Below, piece by piece: positions 1 through 9,635 of a DNA stretch of 64,000 nt. The position numbers and the translations under genes were made by a program. The notes beneath the pieces are model-generated. The model did not search any database, was not told the origin of the DNA, and worked only from the letters and a program-made list of their open reading frames with translations. Position 1 is the stretch's first letter. Every line of letters begins with the position of its first letter. This DNA is from Bin34 sp963422415 (GTDB taxonomy: Bacteria > Chloroflexota > Anaerolineae > Caldilineales > Caldilineaceae). The stretch is from assembly GCA_963422415.1 (NCBI GenBank), contig OY729430.1, forward strand, positions 682,001 through 746,000. Reading direction: 5' to 3'.

Positions 1-350
1 CTGTGGGGCAAGGGGATGGCCGCCTGACAGGCTAGGTCATTCGGTTCGCCCGCCCGCGCAGGGGAGCGGGGTCGCAGCCAGTCCAGCGTCGCCATCCGAT
101 GCAGAGTGCGCGAGAGCCCACGCCGCTCATTGCCTGTCACGCGGATCCGCGGGGCCTGCGGGATCTCAAGGCGCCACACACAGTGCTGAAAGGGATCGAA
201 GCTGACAGCCACAAATCCGATCTGCGCCAGTTCCGGCAAATAGGGAACCATGATTTCCTTGGAACCTCTGGACCCGAGCGGTTATGGTACCAGCCTGCAG
301 CCCTCTGTCCGAGGATGTGGTTCACATTCAATCAGCGGCCTTCCCTGCAC
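1..350 (-). pseudogene. alpha/beta-hydrolase remnant, runs off the left edge
   Basis: Reading the minus strand from about 350, the frame gives QVQGRPLIECEPHPRTEG, then an in-frame TAA at 284-282. It continues with GSKEIMVPYLPELAQIG, GFVAVSFDPFQH and a G-N-x-R-R segment before leaving the window at base 1. This order matches the start of secreted or cytosolic alpha/beta-hydrolases: a beta strand, the oxyanion HG region, LPxLAxAGFVAVSFD, then a GNFRR helix. The oxyanion HG residues and the strand before them are missing around the stop codon. I therefore read it as a decayed gene and not a functional one; the 3' half lies outside the window. Assignment rests on pattern recall only, so confidence is moderate. 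Confidence 0.45.
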
Positions 351-404
351 CTGACGCCTGAATGACTTGCAGGTCTTGGTGCAGTGCGAAGAGTTGTGTC
401 CCTA

Positions 405-413
405 TGCTACACT
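405..413 (+). promoter_or_regulatory. Possible extended -10 promoter (TGCTACACT) of the ROK gene
   Basis: TG at 405-406, one base, then TACACT forms an extended -10 element about 55 bp before the chosen start of the ROK gene. No good -35 was seen. The same TGCTAnnnT layout recurs before other genes in this window (24679, 12541, and 15033 on the minus strand), which is the main reason for listing it. Confidence 0.3.
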
Positions 414-467
414 TGCCCTGCTGCGCTCACTACATTGTTTTTCTCCACCCGACCGCACATCGCGTCC

Positions 468-1472
468 GTGGCTTCTTCCTCACAGTCAACCAAAATCACC
501 CGTTCCCATACGGCCGCGGTCGATCTCGGCGGCACCAAGCTGCTGTGCGCCGTTATGGACGACAGCCAGCAGGTGTTGGCCTCTGCCAAGGCCTCTACGG
601 ACGTGTCGGGTGGTCCGGATGCCATCATCAAGCAAATGGCGAAAGGCATTCGCCGGGCCCTCAAGAAAGCGGGCCTCCAGCTGAAGAACGTGGGGGCCGT
701 GGGGGCCTGTGTGCCGGGTCCGGCCGACCCCGCCTCGGGCGTGGTCAGGCGGGCGGTAAACTTGCATTGGGAAAATCCCGTGCCGCTGGCTGACCAACTG
801 AGTCTGGCCTTGAAAGGCGTCCCCGTGGTCATCGAAAATGACGTAAACGCGGGTACGTACGGGGAGTGGGTGGCAGGCGCGGCCAAGGGCAAGCGGGATG
901 TGATCGGCATCTTTGTGGGCACCGGCATTGGCGGAGGACTCGTGCTGGATGGCAAGTTGCGGCGTGGAACTCGCTTTATCGCCGGCGAGGTGGGGCATAT
1001 CGTTCTTAAGATCGACGGCCCTCCCTGTTCCTGTGGTAACGCGGGGTGTGCCGAAGCCTTGGCCAGCCGCAGCGCCTTGGAGCGGTCAGCCTGGGTGGCC
1101 TTGAAGGCAGGTCGGAAGAGCATGGTGACGGAAATGATGGAATCCAAGGGACGGGAGCGCATGACCAGTGGCATCATCAATCGGGCCTACAGGGCCGGAG
1201 ATCCGCTCATGGTGGAGCTAGTGGAAGACATGGCCTTTCACTTGGGCTTGCTGACGGCTTCCCTAGTGAACATCCTGGATCCCCAAATGGTGGTTTTCGG
1301 CGGCGGCGTAGTGGAAAAGATGGGAGAGGATCTCCTTGCGTTGGTGCGATCTGCCACTTTCGGCAAATTGATGACCCATGAGGAATTCTCCATCCAGGCC
1401 GCCCAGCTGGATGACATGGCTGGCGTGATTGGCGCAGCCGCCCTGGCCCGCGCGGCGGTGCGCTGTGTCTGA
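468..1472 (+). CDS. ROK family sugar kinase (glucokinase-type)
   Basis: Cytosolic sugar kinase of the ROK family, most likely phosphorylating glucose or a related hexose with ATP; the substrate cannot be read from sequence. About 334 aa from a GTG at 468. The frame stays open upstream to an ATG at 384, but the extra 28 residues do not look like ROK sequence. Visible motifs: the phosphate-binding VDLGGTK near residues 18-24, ENDVNAGTYGEW near 122, the GTGIGGG glycine loop near 148, and the zinc motif CSCGNAGCAE near 187 that defines the family. The stop overlaps the GTG start of the next gene, so the two are probably translated as one unit. It heads the run that contains the phosphatase/DUF3090/SCO1664 triad. 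Confidence 0.9.
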   Translation: MASSSQSTKITRSHTAAVDLGGTKLLCAVMDDSQQVLASAKASTDVSGGPDAIIKQMAKGIRRALKKAGLQLKNVGAVGACVPGPADPASGVVRRAVNLHWENPVPLADQLSLALKGVPVVIENDVNAGTYGEWVAGAAKGKRDVIGIFVGTGIGGGLVLDGKLRRGTRFIAGEVGHIVLKIDGPPCSCGNAGCAEALASRSALERSAWVALKAGRKSMVTEMMESKGRERMTSGIINRAYRAGDPLMVELVEDMAFHLGLLTASLVNILDPQMVVFGGGVVEKMGEDLLALVRSATFGKLMTHEEFSIQAAQLDDMAGVIGAAALARAAVRCV

Positions 1473-2121
1473 AACGCCAACCTACGTGCTGCTGGTGCGG
1501 CACGGCGAGAACGAGTATGTAGCCAAGGGCAAGCTGGCAGGGCGCACGCCTCACATTCATCTCAATGAACGAGGACAGCAGCAGGCCGCAGCGCTGGCGT
1601 ACCGAATGGCCCATGTCAAGCTGAACGCAGTCTATTCCAGCCCCTTGGAACGGTGTATGGAAACCGCGCAGGCGGTGGCCGATGCCCAGCAACTGTCCGT
1701 CTGCCCGGATACCGCTCTTCTGGAAGTGGACTATGGTGAATGGCAGGGCGGCGTCTTGAAAGAGTTGGGGGCTTCGCCCATCTGGAAACGCATGCAAGGC
1801 AACCCCAGTCGCTTCCGCTTTCCCCAGGGGGAGACCCTGCGCACCATGCAAAATCGCCTGGTGGATGCCATCGAAGATATTCGCGTCCGTCACCCCCGTC
1901 AGACCGTGGCCGTCTTCTGCCACGCGGATCCCATCAAGTCCATCCTAGCCTATTTTCTGGGCATTCCTCTGGATCTGTTTGGCCGCATCGCCATCGACAC
2001 CGCCTCTGTGTCCACCTTGGTGCTGCGCGAAGCCGGTTGCTTGGTGATTGGCATGAACGACACAGGGCGGATTCCCGATCTGGCCTTTCCCCCGCCGAAG
2101 GCCAAGACCGAAACCACGTGA
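1465..2121 (+). CDS. Histidine phosphatase (phosphoglycerate-mutase-like), MSMEG_4193-type
   Basis: Two-histidine phosphatase superfamily protein of about 218 aa. LVRHGEN near residues 10-16 supplies the phosphorylated histidine, SSPLERCMETAQ is the typical second motif, and FCHADPIKS near 151-159 carries the second histidine. The GTG start at 1465 overlaps the stop of the ROK kinase; the frame upstream of it is only the kinase gene out of phase. It is followed 7 bp later by a DUF3090 gene and then an SCO1664-family gene. This order is conserved in Actinobacteria and Chloroflexi, where the phosphatase is annotated as the MSMEG_4193 family of putative phosphomutases. The substrate is unknown; mutase activity is only suggested by the family name. 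Confidence 0.85.
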   Translation: MSETPTYVLLVRHGENEYVAKGKLAGRTPHIHLNERGQQQAAALAYRMAHVKLNAVYSSPLERCMETAQAVADAQQLSVCPDTALLEVDYGEWQGGVLKELGASPIWKRMQGNPSRFRFPQGETLRTMQNRLVDAIEDIRVRHPRQTVAVFCHADPIKSILAYFLGIPLDLFGRIAIDTASVSTLVLREAGCLVIGMNDTGRIPDLAFPPPKAKTETT

Positions 2122-2128
2122 GCCAGCC

Positions 2129-2653
2129 ATGGACCGTCTGCTGTACGACCTGAAACCCGTGGACACCCTGCTGGTGGGAGCCGAAGGGCCACCGGGCCAG
2201 CGGGAGTTTTTCCTGCAAGCCCGCAAGGATTCGACACTGATCACCGTGCTCATGGAAAAGGAGCAGGTGGCCTTGTTGAGCAACAGCATCCTCAACTTGC
2301 TGGCGGACATTGAGGATCTCTCTCCCGTCGGCACCAACGAAGTGCCGGAGGCAGTCTTGGAATACCCGACGGAACCGCTGTTCCGGGTACGCCAGATGGG
2401 ACTGGGGTACGAGAAGGCCGAGCAGCTCTTCGCCCTGTTTCTGCAAGGCAGGCAGGCCACCGAAGAAGAGGATGAGGATCTGCCTGTAGTCCGTCTCTGG
2501 GCCACGGGGACCCAGATGCAAGTCTTCAGCGATCGCGCGCTCCAAGTGGTGGATGCAGGTCGTCCCATCTGTCCGCTCTGCCATGAACCCATTGATCTAG
2601 ACGGGCATCTGTGCCCGCGCGCCAATGGACACGCGGACCCGATCATTCTCTAA
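2129..2653 (+). CDS. DUF3090 family protein
   Basis: Uncharacterised cytosolic protein, 174 aa, matching the DUF3090 family in length and in its C-terminal signature. That tail (about residues 149-169) reads CPLCHEPIDLDGH followed by LCPRANGH, a Cys/His cluster likely to bind zinc. The N-terminal two thirds is a mixed alpha/beta region without catalytic motifs I recognise. ATG at 2129 follows the phosphatase stop by 7 bp. It sits between the phosphatase and the SCO1664 kinase-like gene, its usual neighbours, which is strong support for the family call. Function unknown. Confidence 0.85.
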   Translation: MDRLLYDLKPVDTLLVGAEGPPGQREFFLQARKDSTLITVLMEKEQVALLSNSILNLLADIEDLSPVGTNEVPEAVLEYPTEPLFRVRQMGLGYEKAEQLFALFLQGRQATEEEDEDLPVVRLWATGTQMQVFSDRALQVVDAGRPICPLCHEPIDLDGHLCPRANGHADPIIL

Positions 2654-2707
2654 GAGTGAAGCGCCTCCCGCCACATCAAGGCGACGGCTATCCCGGACGC
2701 CATCGCT

Positions 2708-3433
2708 GTGTCTGACCCTCGTAGCCTAGATATCCTGCAGTGCGGCGCGATCTCCTTGGAAAGCCTGCTGCCCTACAGCTCCAATTACAGTTTCCTAGGC
2801 TGGGCGCGCCAAGAGGATCAGGAAGTGCGTTGCGTCTACAAACCCCGCGAAGGTGAGAATCCGCTGGCGGACTTTCCTTCCGGCACCCTCTGCCAGCGAG
2901 AAGTGGCCGCCTTTCTGCTGAGCGAGCTGCTGGGCTGGGATCTGGTGCCACCGACCGTGTTGCGGGAGGCGGAGTACGGCGTGGGCAGTGTCCAGCTTTT
3001 CATTCCCCACGACCCCAACAGACATTACTTCAATGTCCGTTACAGTGCCCGCCACGCCGACTTTCTGCGCCGTCTGGCTCTCTTTGACTACATCGCCAAC
3101 AACGCGGACCGCAAGAGCGGACATTGCCTGGAGGATTCCAGTCACAAGCTGTGGGCCATTGATCATGGCATCTGTTTTCATGTCCGTTACAAGGTCCGGA
3201 CCGTGATCTGGGAGTTCAGCCAGCAGCCCGTTTCCACCCGGCTGCTGATGGATCTGGAATGCTGCGCCCGGCATCTGGCCTCGTCCGACGGGCCGGCTAC
3301 GGGCCGACTCTACCACCTGTTGGCGGAACCGGAGCGGGAAAGTCTGCGGGAGCGGTTGCAGAGACTGCTGCACACTGGTCTGTATCCGCGGCCCTGTGCG
3401 GGCCAGCGCAACTTCCCCTGGCCTCCCATTTAA
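2708..3433 (+). CDS. SCO1664 family protein (PI3/4-kinase-like fold)
   Basis: 241 aa, GTG start. VYKPREGE near residues 43-50 looks like a kinase nucleotide-binding lysine. DYIANNADRKSGH near 127-139 and WAIDHGICFH near 149-158 resemble the catalytic and metal-binding loops of phosphatidylinositol 3/4-kinase and HipA-type folds. The family (SCO1664) is uncharacterised, and it is not known whether it acts on a lipid, a protein or a small molecule. It is the third member of the triad after the histidine phosphatase and DUF3090. A kinase-like and a phosphatase-like gene with a zinc protein between them suggests a phosphorylation cycle, which is inference only. Confidence 0.85.
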   Translation: MSDPRSLDILQCGAISLESLLPYSSNYSFLGWARQEDQEVRCVYKPREGENPLADFPSGTLCQREVAAFLLSELLGWDLVPPTVLREAEYGVGSVQLFIPHDPNRHYFNVRYSARHADFLRRLALFDYIANNADRKSGHCLEDSSHKLWAIDHGICFHVRYKVRTVIWEFSQQPVSTRLLMDLECCARHLASSDGPATGRLYHLLAEPERESLRERLQRLLHTGLYPRPCAGQRNFPWPPI

Positions 3434-3539
3434 ATGCAAGGGATCTTCCGCCCCGCCCGCGACGAGACAGATACAATGCAGGTCTGTCAAGTCAACAGAG
3501 AAACGGCAGCCTCCGGCAGGTTGCCTGCAGGAGTGTAAC

Positions 3540-6080
3540 GTGAAAGCGGTGGCAGTCGCAGGGGGCGAAGGCACACGCCTTTTGCCCCTGACTCTGCAGC
3601 GTGCCAAACCGATGGTGCCGCTGATCAATCGGCCCGTGCTGGTGCACATGGTGCGCCAGCTGAGTCGGCATGGCGTGACCGAGCTGCAGCTGACGTTGCG
3701 CTACATGGCCTCCCTGATCCAAGACTACTTCCAAACCAATCCGATAGACAATCTGAAGATCGGGTACTACATTGAGGATTTTCCGCGGGGCACGGCCGGC
3801 AGTCTCAAGCAGGCGGTGCGCCACTGGCAGGATCCCTTTCTAGTGGTGTCCGGAGACGGCCTTACGGACATGAACTTCCGGGCCCTGTATGACAAGCACA
3901 TCGAGACCGGAGCGGATGTCACGATCGCCCTGCAGCCCATGGACGAAACCCGCGAATATGGCGTGGTGCTGACCGACAGGAACAATTGGGTCTATGACTT
4001 CGTGGAAAAGCCGAGGCCCAGTGAACAGCAGTCCAACCGGGTCAACACCGGCATGTACGTCCTCAACCCAAACGTGCTGGACCTGATTCCAGACGACCGG
4101 GAATTCGACTTCTCACATGACCTGTTTCCGACTCTTCTGCAACAGAACCGGCCCATCTACGGGCACGTCATGGAGGGATATTGGTGTGACGTGGGCAACA
4201 CGGACGCCTACATGCGGGCCACCAAGGATCTCCTGAACGGCGATGTCAACCTCTTCGATACGCTGGGCACGGAACATGCGCCGGGGATCTGGGTGGGCCG
4301 GGATGTCTCCATCCACCCTGTGGCCCAACTGACGGGCCCCCTCTTCCTGGGTGCCGAAGTGCAGGTGCATGCCCAGGCCATCCTCCGCGGTCCTTCCGTG
4401 ATCCGTCCCAACACCATCGTGGACAGCCATGCTCTGGTGGAGGAAAGCGTAATCTGGCGCAACTCCTACTTGGGGCCCGGCAGCCGGGTGCAAGGAGCCA
4501 TCATCGGCCGACAGTGCAGTGTCCGGGCCCATTCGCATGTCAGCGAGGGATGTGTAGTGGGAGACGGCTGCATCCTGGAGGAGGGCACCATCCTCATGCC
4601 CCACGTGAAGCTGTGGCCCTACAAGCGCATTGCCCGTGCCAGCACCATTCGCGAAAACATCGTATGGGGCCGGCAAGGCCGGCAAGAACTATTCCGCGGC
4701 TTCACCATCTCGGGGCAGACCAACCTGGATCTGACTCCCGAAACCGCGGCCAAGATCGGCGTGGCCCTAGGTTCCAGTCTGCCCAAGAACGCCAACGTGG
4801 CCGTCAACAGTGACACGCACATGGCTTCGGGCATGATCAAGCGGGCCATCATCAGCGGTCTGCCCGGGGCGGGGGTCAACACCTTGGATCTGGGCAGCGT
4901 GGCCATGCCTGTGCTGCGTCACTTTGTACGGGGCAACAGCAGCGTGCAGGCGGGCTTGCACGTGCGCGTGAATCCGGACGATCCCCATCCCCAGTCCCTG
5001 AACGTGCAGATTCTGGAGGCGGACGGCAGCAATCTGGGCAAGGGCATGGAGCAGCGCATCCAGTCCATCTTCTTTCAAGAGGATCTGCGGCGGGTAGGCA
5101 TGGAAGACATCGGCACCATCCGCGACGCCCACAATTACGTGGAGGCCTATGTCGAGGATTTCCTGACCAAGGTCTTCGCGGATCAACTGCACACCGTGCC
5201 CTTCAAGCTGGTGGTGGACTACTCCAACGGCATGGCCGCCGACGTCATGTCCATCCTTCTGGAACATTTGCAGATTGAAGTGATCCCGCTGAACAGTCTG
5301 CGCCGGGAAGACACCCCCCACATGGATCAGGGCCGTATCCAGCAGAGGCTGGGTGAACTGGCCGCCATCGTGAAGGCGGTAAACGCCCACGCGGGCGTGA
5401 TGTTGGGAGTCACCGGCGAAGTGGTCCGGGTGGCGGATGATCAGGGCATGGTGCTCACCCCCTACCAGGCCGATGCGCTGTTTCTGGATCTGGCCCTTTT
5501 CAACCATCCGCACAGTCGAGTGGTCTATCCCGACAACATGCCGGCGCCGTACACGGCCATCGTCCGCGCCTATGAGGCGGAAGTGGTGCCCTGCAAAAGC
5601 GACATGCACAACCTCATGACGGCCGCGGCGGCCGGGAACGTGCTGGTGGCCCTAAATGGGCGCGGCCACTTCATTTTCCCCTTCTTCCATCCGGCTCCCG
5701 ATCCCATGATGGCCTCGGTAAAGCTGTTGGAATATCTGGCGATTCGGCGCAAGCCGATCAGCCACATCATGGCGGCCATGCCCACCATCCAGCACCGGCG
5801 GGCGCTGGCGCCGGTGCCTTGGACTCAGCGGGGACGCGTCATGAACCGGCTCAATGAACAATACCAGGCGAAACGCATGGACACCTTGGAAGGCCTGAAA
5901 ATCCGAACCGGGCCGGACGAATGGGTACAGCTGCAGCCCAGCGCCATGCATCCGGCCCTGGAAATCGCTTTGGACGCGCCCACCCAGTCCCGCACCCTGA
6001 CCTTGCAGACCCGCTTTCAGGAGGAAATCCGCCATCTGGTGGATCAGGAGGAGACCGCGCCGCCGGCGGACCCTGCATGA
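3540..6080 (+). CDS. Mannose-1-phosphate guanylyltransferase fused to a phosphomannomutase-like domain
   Basis: Sugar-nucleotide synthesis protein of about 846 aa. The start is GTG at 3540, preceded by GCAGGAG at 3527-3533; a longer frame opens at 3396 but overlaps the previous gene. Order of domains: nucleotidyltransferase (VAVAGGEGTRLLPLT at the N-terminus, EKPRPSE later), a left-handed beta-helix of hexapeptide repeats (about 250-390), then a phosphohexomutase-like region. In the last part the phosphoserine loop TASHNP is absent; the matching stretch reads NSDTHMASGMIKRA. The metal loop DGDxDR is replaced by TGEVVR. The mutase half is therefore probably inactive or changed in role, as in related cyanobacterial and actinobacterial fusions. 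It likely makes GDP-mannose or another NDP-sugar. Its stop overlaps the tsaE start (ATGA). Confidence 0.85.
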   Translation: MKAVAVAGGEGTRLLPLTLQRAKPMVPLINRPVLVHMVRQLSRHGVTELQLTLRYMASLIQDYFQTNPIDNLKIGYYIEDFPRGTAGSLKQAVRHWQDPFLVVSGDGLTDMNFRALYDKHIETGADVTIALQPMDETREYGVVLTDRNNWVYDFVEKPRPSEQQSNRVNTGMYVLNPNVLDLIPDDREFDFSHDLFPTLLQQNRPIYGHVMEGYWCDVGNTDAYMRATKDLLNGDVNLFDTLGTEHAPGIWVGRDVSIHPVAQLTGPLFLGAEVQVHAQAILRGPSVIRPNTIVDSHALVEESVIWRNSYLGPGSRVQGAIIGRQCSVRAHSHVSEGCVVGDGCILEEGTILMPHVKLWPYKRIARASTIRENIVWGRQGRQELFRGFTISGQTNLDLTPETAAKIGVALGSSLPKNANVAVNSDTHMASGMIKRAIISGLPGAGVNTLDLGSVAMPVLRHFVRGNSSVQAGLHVRVNPDDPHPQSLNVQILEADGSNLGKGMEQRIQSIFFQEDLRRVGMEDIGTIRDAHNYVEAYVEDFLTKVFADQLHTVPFKLVVDYSNGMAADVMSILLEHLQIEVIPLNSLRREDTPHMDQGRIQQRLGELAAIVKAVNAHAGVMLGVTGEVVRVADDQGMVLTPYQADALFLDLALFNHPHSRVVYPDNMPAPYTAIVRAYEAEVVPCKSDMHNLMTAAAAGNVLVALNGRGHFIFPFFHPAPDPMMASVKLLEYLAIRRKPISHIMAAMPTIQHRRALAPVPWTQRGRVMNRLNEQYQAKRMDTLEGLKIRTGPDEWVQLQPSAMHPALEIALDAPTQSRTLTLQTRFQEEIRHLVDQEETAPPADPA

Positions 6081-6571
6081 TGGAGTGGATCAGTTCCAGC
6101 CCGGCCCAGACCCAAGCTTGGGGACAACGGTTGGGCACTTGCTTGCGACCGGGCGACGTGCTGGCTCTACAGGGAGAGCTGGGAACCGGCAAGACCACCT
6201 TGGTCCAGGGCATTGCCCGCGGTCTGGGCATTGCCGCCCAGGTAACCAGCCCCACATTCGCGCTGGTCAGCGAATACGAGACTCCCGACGGGAATCTCAT
6301 GCGTCATCTGGACTGTTATCGTCTACCCGAGGGGCAAGCCTGCGTGCAGACCCTTCACTTGGGCTGGCAGGACTGGCTGCAGATGGCCGACGACATCCTG
6401 ATTGTGGAGTGGGGGGGGCGCATTGTCCCGCTGTTGCCGCAGACCCATCTGGAAGTGCGGCTGACTACGAGCGCGCCGGCGTCGGAGCGACGCCGGGTGT
6501 CCTTGCAGGCCCACGGCAATCCGGAGCCGGACTGGTGGCGAGCTACGCTGCGCCATCTCGCAGCTGTCTGA
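6077..6571 (+). CDS. tsaE: tRNA threonylcarbamoyladenosine biosynthesis ATPase TsaE
   Basis: P-loop ATPase of the TsaB-TsaD-TsaE complex that installs t6A37 in ANN-decoding tRNAs. About 164 aa. Walker A GELGTGKTT near residues 32-40, the family motif SPTFALVSEY near 55-64, then HLDCYRL and VEWGGRI, all in the expected order. The ATG at 6077 overlaps the stop of the preceding fusion gene; a second ATG follows immediately at 6080. The longer upstream frame is out-of-phase sequence of the previous gene. The 3' end overlaps the convergent dnaJ-type gene by 29 bp. Its partner tsaD lies 20 kb away at 26388; tsaB is not in the window. Confidence 0.93.
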   Translation: MMEWISSSPAQTQAWGQRLGTCLRPGDVLALQGELGTGKTTLVQGIARGLGIAAQVTSPTFALVSEYETPDGNLMRHLDCYRLPEGQACVQTLHLGWQDWLQMADDILIVEWGGRIVPLLPQTHLEVRLTTSAPASERRRVSLQAHGNPEPDWWRATLRHLAAV

Positions 6572-7475
6572 ATAGATCCCGTTCCCGATCTGAAAGGTTG
6601 CGGGGCAGACGGACATGCACGGTTACCACCAGCTTGCCCTGCACTCTGGGATTCTTGACATCCGGCATGCCCTTGCCGGAGAGGGCCAGCCGGGATCCGG
6701 GCTGGATTCCCGCCGGGATCTTGAGTTTCACGGTGCCGTTCAGAGTGGACACCGGTACCTCTCCACCCAAGATTGCCGTGTACAGATCCACTGACACCTT
6801 GACCTGCAGGTCAAGGCCTTGGACCGTAAAGTGAGGGTGGGGGCTGATCTTGACCTTGAGATAGATGTCTCCGCCCGTGGGTTCCGCGGAGCCGCGCAAG
6901 CGAATGCGGGATCCAGTCTTGACCCCGGGCGGGATCTCTGCCTGAATGCGGCGGCCATCCGCGGCGTCAAGGATGCGGCGAGTACCGTGAAAGGCCTCTT
7001 CCAAGGTGATTTCCGCCTCCACCTCCCGCCGGGGTTGCGGGCGCGCCCTAGCATCCGTCGCATGAAAGCCGCTCCCGGGGACTCCGGATCCGAAGAGCTG
7101 GTCGAAGAAGCTGGAAAAGCCAAAGCTCCCCTGCCCTCCCGTCATGCGGGCAAAATCCTCCCGGGACATGCGTCGCTGTCCCCCAGGCGTTCCGCCCGCC
7201 CGCCACTGGCTCCAGTCGAAGTCCTGCGGATGGCCGCCGGATCGTTCAAATCGGTCCCAGTCCTTGCCAAACCGATCGTACTTTTGCCGCTTCGTCTTGT
7301 CCGAGAGCACGGCGTGCGCCTCGTTCACGGCCTTGAATCGCTCCTCGGCCCGCGGGTCTCCCTGGTTGGTGTCTGGATGGAACTCGCGTGCCAGCCGCCG
7401 AAAGGCGCGCTTGATCTCCTTTTCATCGGCGTTGCGGGAGACACCCAAGGTCTCATAGTAGTCTCGGTACTTCAT
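6543..7475 (-). CDS. DnaJ/CbpA-type co-chaperone without zinc finger
   Basis: J-domain co-chaperone that stimulates the DnaK ATPase, encoded just downstream of dnaK. 310 aa. The J domain occupies residues 1-70, with the HPD motif at 33-35. A Gly/Phe-rich linker (about 75-140) follows, then the two beta-sandwich substrate-binding domains ending in a typical VHVRLPRNLSDRER segment. The four CxxCxGxG repeats of classical DnaJ are absent, so this is a type-II J protein like CbpA. It overlaps tsaE tail to tail. The gap to the dnaK stop is 24 bp, which suggests one transcript. Confidence 0.93.
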   Translation of the reverse strand: MKYRDYYETLGVSRNADEKEIKRAFRRLAREFHPDTNQGDPRAEERFKAVNEAHAVLSDKTKRQKYDRFGKDWDRFERSGGHPQDFDWSQWRAGGTPGGQRRMSREDFARMTGGQGSFGFSSFFDQLFGSGVPGSGFHATDARARPQPRREVEAEITLEEAFHGTRRILDAADGRRIQAEIPPGVKTGSRIRLRGSAEPTGGDIYLKVKISPHPHFTVQGLDLQVKVSVDLYTAILGGEVPVSTLNGTVKLKIPAGIQPGSRLALSGKGMPDVKNPRVQGKLVVTVHVRLPRNLSDRERDLFRQLRDGAA

Positions 7476-7499
7476 GCCCAGCGGCCCTTGTGCGGAGAA

Positions 7500-9404
<1,905 letters not shown>

Positions 9405-9461
9405 ATTCCATTTCTCTCACTTTCTTGTCTGCAGGTGCTGCATGCCGAAGGACATGTACCT

Positions 9462-9481
9462 TGCCAATTGGCATTAGTATA
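9462..9481 (-). promoter_or_regulatory. Palindrome TGCCAATTGGCA next to a TATACT box, upstream of dnaK
   Basis: A perfect 12-bp palindrome TGCCAATTGGCA at 9462-9473 directly follows, on the minus strand, a good -10 hexamer TATACT (9481-9476). Such a position just after the -10 suits a repressor operator for dnaK-dnaJ. It is not CIRCE. The -35 region is unclear. The region is shared with the divergent gene at 9636. Confidence 0.4.
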
Positions 9482-9635
9482 GTCAAGAAGTGTTTTGTCT
9501 TCTTTTGCTTTACGTTAGAGATTCATTTGCGATTGCACCACAGACTTGAGACCCTTGCCTACAAGATTTCGTATCATAATTGAAGATACAGTGCGCTACA
9601 GATACCTGCACAAGAGTCAAGGACACGTTATCTCC

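Noticed and set aside
9405..9545. CIRCE or HAIR element upstream of dnaK
   Set aside because: Neither the 9-bp CIRCE arms nor CTTGAGT-N7-ACTCAAG is present; only a different palindrome is.
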